Source: Methanosarcinales archaeon
GTDB taxonomy: Archaea > Halobacteriota > Syntropharchaeia > Alkanophagales > Methanospirareceae
Length of the DNA stretch: 21,115 nucleotides
Assembly: GCA_009618475.1 (NCBI GenBank)
Contig: WJOV01000093.1
Location: 1-21,115 of the forward strand
Direction: 5' to 3'
Numbering within the stretch: position 1 is the stretch's first letter; every line of letters begins with the position of its first letter. Positions 7,329 to 12,063 of this stretch are shown one piece after another. A model generated the notes under the pieces. The model was not told where the DNA came from and made no database searches. It saw nothing but the letters and a program-made list of their open reading frames with translations. A program made the translations under genes and the position numbers.

Positions 7329-7526
7329 TTATCCAGTACTCCCATCATCCACTACGTATATCTTATCAACGAACTCGGGCAGGGTTTCAATCGTATCTTG
7401 TATCTGGTTCTCTTCGTTATACGCTGGCACTACAACTCCGATTGTGTGTTCTCTATAAGCTTTCGATTCCAGAAAATATCTGATTAACTCCGGAATCTCT
7501 TTCTTGTATAAAATTTGTTTGGTCAT
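7329..7526 (-). pseudogene. GT2 N-terminal fragment
   Basis: The 65-residue frame has an N-terminal helix (MTKQILYKKEIPELIRYFLE), then IGVVVPAYNEENQIQDTIET and KIYVVDDGSTG, and stops. The first two GT2 motifs are present; the frame ends one residue after the acidic DDGST motif, immediately before the start region of the next GT2 pseudogene on the same strand. The two could descend from tandem copies that recombined, but the fragment alone cannot bind metal (no DxD). Confidence 0.7.
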
Positions 7527-7556
7527 TCTATTGCTGTCCCATTCTTATTTCATTTC

Positions 7557-8462
7557 TCATTTGATATTTGCCCCTTCTTTTTGGCGAGATTTGGCGAGAT
7601 TTGGCGAGATTTTAGTGAGCTCATAACAGACATTTGGTCCCTTTCCTGTTTTATTCAATATACTTAGTTTCACTAAATTAGATAGTTCCCTGTTTGCTGT
7701 TCTTTCAGAAATGCAAAACATCTTCTCATATTCAGACCTTGTGATTTTCTTTTCGGTTTTAATGAATTCCACGGCTTTTTTCTGTCTCTCATTTAAATTC
7801 AAATTAATTATCGCCTCCCTGACAGCATCAGGAGGATAAAGATACTTCTCCTCACGTTCGGGTCTCCCGGGAATGAGCCACACCGATTTAGGGATATGCT
7901 CTAACGTAAAATTCAACGCTTTATCCACCTGGTTAATGATGTCACCACCAAAAACCTTCATATCAACAAATGGCTTAACAGCTTCATCTCCTTTAAACCT
8001 TGCACATCTGACTTCTGATTGCGTAAAGAATCTTTGTGGCTCTTTACCAAATAATAGAACCCCAGCATTAGTCAGTTTATCTTCTTTCACCAATTTTAGC
8101 TTTCTTAACACCTCTTTTGTAGGAATATTTTCTCCAATCCTCAAGTTTCTCTCCTCTTTTGCAATCATTATAAATGTTTTCACCTTCTCCTCTTCAATAT
8201 CCTCTAAACTCGCCTCCTCGCAAACTCTTTCATCCCAGTAGACTCTCTCACCACTTTCTTTTGCTAACTTCCTCAGTTCGTTAGAAGAAATCCTATGATT
8301 TTTCTTCCCAACCCTTTTATAAGCATGATTCTTAAAGAAAACCGGTTTCTCCTGACTTTCTCTTACTTCAATCATAACGACTTTCTTTTCCTTTAGTCTC
8401 AGAGATTCTTTGAATTCTAAATCCTGCGATTCCCCCTTCTCAACGAGTTCTTTTTTGTTCAT
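7557..8462 (-). CDS. Second AlbA_2/RecG-like protein, with different internal deletions
   Basis: A 301-residue paralog of the protein at 4248-5144. The start MNKKELVEKGESQDLEFKES is normal, but residue 21 onward jumps to LKEKKVVMIEVRESQEKPVF, omitting the middle of the AlbA_2 domain. From about 43 to 220 it is continuous and includes VYWDERVCEEASLEDIEEEK, TNAGVLLFGKEPQRFF, VRCARFKGD and YPPDAVREAIIN. A full protein would then have the HRDY and GHKL-type blocks; here INLNLNERQKKAVEF leads directly into the winged helix. The segment missing here (IFDDRIEI to GFIEKYGSGI) is kept in the paralog and vice versa. The reading frame is open. The last residues are encoded by a triple 10-base repeat. 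Confidence 0.7.
   Translation of the reverse strand: MNKKELVEKGESQDLEFKESLRLKEKKVVMIEVRESQEKPVFFKNHAYKRVGKKNHRISSNELRKLAKESGERVYWDERVCEEASLEDIEEEKVKTFIMIAKEERNLRIGENIPTKEVLRKLKLVKEDKLTNAGVLLFGKEPQRFFTQSEVRCARFKGDEAVKPFVDMKVFGGDIINQVDKALNFTLEHIPKSVWLIPGRPEREEKYLYPPDAVREAIINLNLNERQKKAVEFIKTEKKITRSEYEKMFCISERTANRELSNLVKLSILNKTGKGPNVCYELTKISPNLAKSRQKEGANIK
7581..7610. repeat. Three tandem 10-base repeats at a gene end
   Basis: TTGGCGAGAT occurs three times in a row, within the last codons of the AlbA_2-like gene. Because 10 is not a multiple of 3 the repeat is read in all three frames (ISPNLAKSRQK), so changes in copy number would change the C-terminus. Confidence 0.9.
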
Positions 8463-8496
8463 TTCATGTAGTTAAAATTCGGTGTTACAAATTTCT

Positions 8497-8682
8497 TCAC
8501 AAACTCCTGTAACAAAACCCCATTCTCTCTGCATCCTCTCTGTCAAACATCGCTCGCATGTCAATCAATATTGGATTATTATTCATCATCCCTTTGAGCT
8601 CACTTAATGAAATATCCTTAAAAGCATCATGCGCAACTGTCATGATAACACAGTCCACCTTTCCGAAATTTTCTTTTAGCAT
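8497..8682 (-). pseudogene. C-terminal fragment of a nucleotide-sugar dehydrogenase
   Basis: 61 residues matching the C-terminal (UDP-binding) domain of the UDP-glucose/UDP-N-acetylmannosamine dehydrogenase family: VDCVIMTVAHDAFKDISLSE, then NNPILIDMRAMFDREDAERM, ending GFCYRSL. The NAD-binding and central domains (about 330 residues) are absent. The open frame extends upstream of the ATG at 8682 for about ten codons without homology. These enzymes make uronic acids for surface polysaccharides, consistent with the many glycosyltransferases nearby, but this copy is only a remnant. Confidence 0.7.
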
Positions 8683-8739
8683 AGGTTTTCTTTTCCTAAA
8701 GGAGCGTTGAGGTACCTTCGCTCATTTTCTCATCACTTT

Positions 8740-8876
8740 TCACCGCACCGTTCCCAACCAAAATATATAATCCGGGTCCCTCAACCAATACCTTAACGAA
8801 GGCGCCCATGCAAACACTTCATTTTTTCACCTTTCTCCAGCAGCTCAACCGCTTTTTTAAATCCCCTTTTAATCAA
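8740..8876 (-). pseudogene. C-terminal remnant of the small archaeal family, with a one-base frameshift
   Basis: The minus strand reads LIKRGFKKAVELLEKGEK, similar to FKRGFEKAVELLQKYEEN of the protein at 9272-9721. In a run of six A bases (about 8819-8824) the frame shifts; adding one base continues EVFAWAPSLRYWLRDPDYIF then WLGTVR and stop at 8740. The N-terminal two thirds are missing. This remnant shows what the normal C-terminus of the family looks like (WAPSLRxWLxDPxYIFWLG). Confidence 0.65.
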
Positions 8877-8906
8877 ACAAGTCTATGACAATAGCTCCCG
8901 CTGTCC

Positions 8907-8949
8907 AGTGCCGATCCTCTTATCATCAATTCAATTCAGATTCGGCACT
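8907..8949. repeat. Perfect 8-base inverted repeat
   Basis: AGTGCCGA (8907-8914) and TCGGCACT (8942-8949) are perfect inverted copies separated by 27 bases. The element lies 10 bases past the stop codon of the zinc-ribbon gene on the minus strand. It could form a hairpin in the transcript or mark the ends of a small insertion; no T tract follows. Confidence 0.5.
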
Positions 8950-8958
8950 ATATCTTCA

Positions 8959-9285
8959 TTATAGCTCAGATACGTTGCAGTATTTTTGAACCACGCTACT
9001 AAATACTTTTTCCTGCTCAGACCCCGTCATTGAATAAGCATCTTCAAAATCCATGCTTTCCAATTCTTTTATGATGAGACGCATTTGAACTTTTGTAATT
9101 GGCATCCTTGCAAGTATATTCGTGTAATATCCCATTGGTTTCGCCCTATCGGATGATATATTTTTGACACAGCCGCAATGAATGCAATATGAATGTGGCT
9201 TTAACCCTCTACTTCTCCCCTCAAATTCGTATGGTAACCATACTTTTTCCTCAGCACCGCAGCTTTCATGTTTACAATGAGCCAT
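8959..9285 (-). CDS. Small zinc-ribbon-like archaeal protein
   Basis: A 108-residue protein. The N-terminal half has the metal ligands CKHESC (residues 4-9) and CIHCGC (34-39), a treble-clef or zinc-ribbon pattern. The C-terminal half is helical: ITKVQMRLIIKELESMDFED, then an EKVFSSVVQKYC segment. I remember similar conserved proteins in methanogen-related archaea but cannot name a function; a nucleic-acid-binding or regulatory role is only a guess. The start at 9285 overlaps the 3' end of the gene upstream (9272) on the same strand. No defects are visible, so it may be one of the few living genes in this stretch. Confidence 0.6.
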   Translation of the reverse strand: MAHCKHESCGAEEKVWLPYEFEGRSRGLKPHSYCIHCGCVKNISSDRAKPMGYYTNILARMPITKVQMRLIIKELESMDFEDAYSMTGSEQEKVFSSVVQKYCNVSEL

Positions 9286-9721
9286 ATTTCCTCTTAGATG
9301 TTTTTATCTGTGTTAACCTGTTCTCTGCCCCTTCATCCCATCCTTCCAAGACTAAATATATAACCCGGTTCTTTGAGCCAGTCCCTCGAGGAGCCCATGA
9401 GAACACATCATTTTCTTCATACTTCTGAAGTAGCTCAACCGCCTTCTCGAATCCTCGCTTGAACACCCTCATCCCCGGCGTCTCCAACAGCTTTTCTATG
9501 AGTATCGACAATTTCTCCACTATCATTCCATTCACTATATCCATCGCCATGCCCCCCTTCTTCCTCAGCTTCGTATACGCCATCGCGGCACGATAAAGAG
9601 CCTTCTCCTTACGGTTGAGCTTTCTCCAATTCCCATTCCTCAACCCTTTCTTGAATTTCTCACGCAGTTCTGCATAACCTAAAGATGCCATTTCTATATT
9701 CATCTTCATATTTATCTCCAT
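9272..9721 (-). CDS. Small archaeal family protein of unknown function, shifted C-terminus
   Basis: A 149-residue basic helical protein: ASLGYAELREKFKKGLRNGN, RKLNRKEKALYRAAMAYTKL, then RGFEKAVELLQKYEEN and DVFSWAP. Two other copies in this window (3649-3779 and 8740-8876) end WLxDxDYIFWLG; here that tail exists in the neighbouring frame (WLKEPGYIFSLGRMG, stop at 9333). The annotated frame instead reads RGTGSKNRVIYLVLEGWDEG. A small deletion near 9385-9393 therefore changed the C-terminus and pushed the stop into the next gene. The role is unknown. Its upstream 250 bases are duplicated at 3706. Confidence 0.55.
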   Translation of the reverse strand: MEINMKMNIEMASLGYAELREKFKKGLRNGNWRKLNRKEKALYRAAMAYTKLRKKGGMAMDIVNGMIVEKLSILIEKLLETPGMRVFKRGFEKAVELLQKYEENDVFSWAPRGTGSKNRVIYLVLEGWDEGAENRLTQIKTSKRKYGSL

Positions 9722-9774
9722 TATCTATTCCTCTTTTCACTATAAATGCTTTTTCATCGCTTCAAATTTTGTTT

Positions 9775-9834
9775 TCATTGATATAAAGCCTCTAAACCAT
9801 TGAACATCCACTTACACCAGTTCTTCATATCCAT
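9775..9834 (-). other. Conserved 19-codon frame in repeat copy B
   Basis: MDMKNWCKWMFNGLEALYQ, identical to the frame at 3833-3892 except for Glu in place of Asp. AGGGGG precedes it in both copies. The open frame could also begin further up at 9963 (62 residues), but that upstream part is not shared by copy A, so the short form is the better candidate. Coding status is open. Confidence 0.3.
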
Positions 9835-9987
9835 CCCCCTATATCGAAATTTTTGTTTACGCTGTGCGAAAATTTGGTAAAATAAAATGTAAAGAATATT
9901 TAGTTGAAGGTAAAAATTCGCACGGCTTACACTTCGCTTTTGCATCGACACTATTTTCTTCATACTATACTTAAATTTTAAAACAGG

Positions 9988-10014
9988 GTATAAAAGCTTT
10001 TCGTTTTTTTTCTA
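9988..10014 (-). promoter_or_regulatory. Promoter-like repeated element, copy 2
   Basis: The minus strand reads TAGAAAAAAAACGAAAAGCT then TTTATAC: BRE-like CGAAA and TATA-like CTTTTATA. It lies just past the hicA stop codon and about 270 bases upstream of the small family gene at 9272-9721, whose leader it would transcribe. Confidence 0.5.
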
Positions 10015-10016
10015 TG

Positions 10017-10241
10017 TCATAGAAGCTCCTTAAACTCCTCGATACTCATCTCAGCCTGTTTTAAAACTGATTTTAAAGTTTTCAAAGCGATAATTTTACC
10101 TGCGTGGACTGGAACCGTTACAAGTCTATCCTTTTCAGAATGGTATAAATAACAGTGGCTACCCCTCATCCTTATCTCCACAAATCCCGCTCTCTTCAGT
10201 GCTTTCACAACTTTATCTCCTGTAACTCTTGGAAGTTTCAT
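10017..10241 (-). CDS. hicA: HicA-type mRNA interferase toxin
   Basis: A 74-residue protein with the HicA (YcfA-like) double-stranded-RNA-binding fold: LPRVTGDKVVKALKRAGFVE, then RMRGSHCYLYH with the conserved Gly-Ser-His (the His is the usual catalytic residue), then VTVPVHAGKIIALKTLKSVL and the C-terminal helix. HicA cleaves mRNA and is neutralised by HicB. It overlaps the hicB stop by 4 nt and follows it, the reverse of the common hicA-hicB order but a known arrangement. All key residues are present, so it is probably active. Confidence 0.93.
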   Translation of the reverse strand: MKLPRVTGDKVVKALKRAGFVEIRMRGSHCYLYHSEKDRLVTVPVHAGKIIALKTLKSVLKQAEMSIEEFKELL

Positions 10242-10474
10242 AAGACTGCCTCAGCCGCAACCTCGACCGGAACCTCGAGAGGAATCGGCTTTCCAAGAGC
10301 TCTTAACGCCTCGATATACCCTGCAATAGCCTCTTTTGCATTAGCGACCGCTTCCTCCCAAGTATCTCCCTGGGTGATGCACCCATGAAGAGAAGGCACT
10401 GTAACGGTATAACTTCCCTCATCATTCCTTTCAATGAGAATTGTAAATTTCAACTCTATTGGCTTGGTTCCCAT
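10238..10474 (-). CDS. hicB: HicB-type antitoxin
   Basis: A 78-residue protein with the partial RNase H-like HicB fold: FTILIERNDEGSYTVTVPSL, then HGCITQGDTWEEAVANAKEA and a helix ending EALRALGKPIP. The HGCxTQGDTxEEA block is the family hallmark. There is no C-terminal DNA-binding domain, so this is the short HicB type. A GGTG ribosome site lies about 8 bases before the ATG, and a TATA box further up. The coding region overlaps hicA by 4 nt. Confidence 0.93.
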   Translation of the reverse strand: MGTKPIELKFTILIERNDEGSYTVTVPSLHGCITQGDTWEEAVANAKEAIAGYIEALRALGKPIPLEVPVEVAAEAVL

Positions 10475-10506
10475 GTGTCTTCACCTTAAAATCTATTAGA
10501 TTTTCA

Positions 10507-10518
10507 CCTTTATATACG
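10507..10518 (-). promoter_or_regulatory. Putative TATA box of hicBA
   Basis: The minus strand has ACGTATATAAAGGTG, with TATATAAA at about 10509-10516, some 35 bases before the hicB start. It immediately follows the stop of the GT2 fragment at 10523. Confidence 0.55.
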
Positions 10519-10522
10519 TATG

Positions 10523-10735
10523 CTACACTACTTTCGCTTCGTTATACGTTGGCACGATAATTGATACAGAAGGTTGATATGAGAAATCTTTGTCTTTCGG
10601 TTTTGATTTTAATGCTACAATTGCCATTAACGAGGGATAACCTGCGAACTGCCATACGAGTAAGAAAGAAAGGAGGTAAAGTAAAATAATGGTTATGGTC
10701 ATCGTTAACTCTATTACCTCGCCTCTTCTTTGCAT
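10523..10735 (-). pseudogene. Membrane GT2 N-terminal fragment ending at the hicBA promoter
   Basis: From the ATG at about 10702 the frame reads MTITIILLYLLSFLLVWQFA, then PSLMAIVALKSKPKDKDFSY and PSVSIIVPTYNEAKVV and stops. This is the same N-terminus as the fragment at 5141-5461 (MTITLFLLYLL, ALKSKP, VIVPTYNEE). The frame stops within four residues of the NEE motif, and the hicBA promoter starts 5 bases later. The longer frame from 10735 adds a non-conserved MQRRGEVIEL start. The transferase body is missing. Confidence 0.68.
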
Positions 10736-10985
10736 TTTCTACTTCCATCCTTGTTATATCTCTGCTTTCGTATTAACCTGTACCTTCCATAGCTATCATT
10801 GAAACTATGACTGTTGGAAACCACTGTTGTTAACATATACCTTAACTTCTCTACCTAAGTTTCAGGGTATAAAAGCTTTTCGTTTTTTTTTCGATGCCCA
10901 CGGATTACATTGTATAGCTATATATTATTGAATATCCCGATTTTTAACTTGCCCATCACCGAAATTTTATCGCTTGACTTCCGTT
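10736..10985. other. Intergenic stretch between the accessory region and endA
   Basis: No protein homology on either strand. It holds the third copy of the promoter-like element (10865-10894) and AT-rich DNA. It marks the border between damaged accessory genes and the intact housekeeping block. Confidence 0.6.
10865..10894 (-). promoter_or_regulatory. Promoter-like repeated element, copy 3
   Basis: The minus strand reads GAAAAAAAAACGAAAAGCTT then TTATACCC. The core CGAAAAGCTTTTATA is the same as at 9988-10014. It points toward the GT2 fragment at 10523-10735, about 130 bases downstream. Confidence 0.5.
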
Positions 10986-12008
10986 TCACAGCTTCATCCT
11001 TCCTACGTCCACATATCTAATTTTTTGATTAAAAGTTCGAGCGAAAATCATCCTCTTCTTCACGCCATGCGCCAACCTTACAGCCCTTGCTAATTCAGGC
11101 ATTGAAAAAACGTGCTCTTCGGGAAGCACGTGAATTAAATACGAAGAATGTTTCTGGTTTGCCGCCTTGTACACCCTGAAATGTGACCCGAACTTAAAAC
11201 CCGTCTTTATTATCAGTCCCTTTTCCCTTAAATACTCGTAAACCACGTATTTATCCATAAAATCGCTTTCTATTGAACTCGCATATTCGATGAACTGTCC
11301 CGTGTCTATTTCCAGCACGTTTTTCTTCATCAAATAAGCCGCTTCAACCAACGAAAGTAGTAGCCGCTTCTCCTTCGTCAATTTACCATAAAAATTGTTC
11401 ATATGAAGGTTCTTAGCTAAATCCACATCCCACAGGACTACCCTATCGCCGAGCAAAGTCGCTTTCGCTTTTCTTATCTCTTCCTCTTTTCCTTCCCACT
11501 TTTCAACGAATTCAAACTTCGCTTCCTTCACCTCGTAGTAAGTGACGTCGCTTTCTTCATCCACGACTGCGATAATCGGCTCTTTCCTCATGTTACGAGC
11601 TAAAATAAGCAGCACATCTAATTCTTTCAACGATAAAAACCCTCTTTCAGATAAAATACGGATGAAATACCTTGCCGGCTTCTCTCCCGGCTTGGCACCA
11701 CGAGGATAAAGCCAGAAATCAACTCCTCCTGGCTGCACTACATAGCCTCGCTCCTTCAAATCCCTGTAAACGAGGTATCGCAGCTCGAACTCCGGTGAGA
11801 CGTCCAACGCGTGCTTTAAGAACTCCTCGAGATTCAGCTCTCTTTCCTCTCCTTCTTTTATTGTCGATATTTTACCGGTTTCAAACAAAAAAGCCGCTTC
11901 TTCCAGTGATAGCTCTAACCTGTCTTTTTTCCTTCCATATCCTTTCGCAAGGATACCTGCTTCTGACCCCGCTACTACGACCTTTCCGCCTGAAAGTTCT
12001 CCTTGCAT
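10986..12008 (-). CDS. endA: tRNA-splicing endonuclease, two-domain form
   Basis: A 340-residue protein made of two related halves, the alpha-2 type of archaeal EndA. The first half (LSLEEAAFLFETGKI, FELRYLVYRDLKERGYVV, DFWLYPRG) is the structural repeat. The second (LLSLVEAAYLMKKNVLEID, DKYVVYEYLREKGLI) carries the catalytic triad: Tyr in the HFRVYKA region (about 279), His in KHSSYLIHVLP, and Lys in HGVKKRMIFA (about 320). The enzyme cuts bulge-helix-bulge introns in precursor tRNA and rRNA. It is divergently transcribed from alaS across 55 bp, with a TATA-like ATAAATAAAAGG just before the ATG. No defects. Confidence 0.93.
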   Translation of the reverse strand: MQGELSGGKVVVAGSEAGILAKGYGRKKDRLELSLEEAAFLFETGKISTIKEGEERELNLEEFLKHALDVSPEFELRYLVYRDLKERGYVVQPGGVDFWLYPRGAKPGEKPARYFIRILSERGFLSLKELDVLLILARNMRKEPIIAVVDEESDVTYYEVKEAKFEFVEKWEGKEEEIRKAKATLLGDRVVLWDVDLAKNLHMNNFYGKLTKEKRLLLSLVEAAYLMKKNVLEIDTGQFIEYASSIESDFMDKYVVYEYLREKGLIIKTGFKFGSHFRVYKAANQKHSSYLIHVLPEEHVFSMPELARAVRLAHGVKKRMIFARTFNQKIRYVDVGRMKL

Positions 12009-12013
12009 CGTTC

Positions 12014-12027
12014 CTTTTATTTATAAC
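12014..12027. promoter_or_regulatory. Shared divergent promoter region of endA and alaS
   Basis: The 55-bp gap has CTTTTATTTATAAC on the plus strand, which reads GTTATAAATAAAAG on the minus strand. Either orientation can serve as an archaeal TATA box; alaS starts 37 bases to the right and endA 6 bases to the left of it. The endA element is too close for a normal start at 12008 unless the true start lies further in, so it fits alaS better. Confidence 0.4.
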
Positions 12028-12063
12028 TACAAGATTACACATTAAGATTACGCATAAGATAAA

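Larger units (their letters stand above)
9648..10014. repeat. Long direct repeat, copy B (pairs with 3706-4060)
   Basis: Nearly identical to copy A for about 250 bases from TTCTTGAATTTCTCACGCAG, with a few substitutions (for example AAAGCATC to AAAGCCTC), then diverged to about 9980, then the shared promoter-like block. This copy still has its gene (9272-9721) attached. Confidence 0.85.

Noticed and set aside
4218..7610. CRISPR array
   Set aside because: The repeats are 10-11 bases, directly adjacent and only three each, with no spacers; no cas genes are present.
4034..10894. The repeated AAAAGCTTTTCG plus T tract as plus-strand terminators
   Set aside because: No plus-strand gene ends before any of the three copies, whereas minus-strand genes or leaders follow each of them.
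1..10985. Insertion sequences or transposases behind the rearrangements
   Set aside because: No transposase or integrase coding sequence and no terminal inverted repeats flanking the modules could be seen, apart from one isolated 8-base pair.
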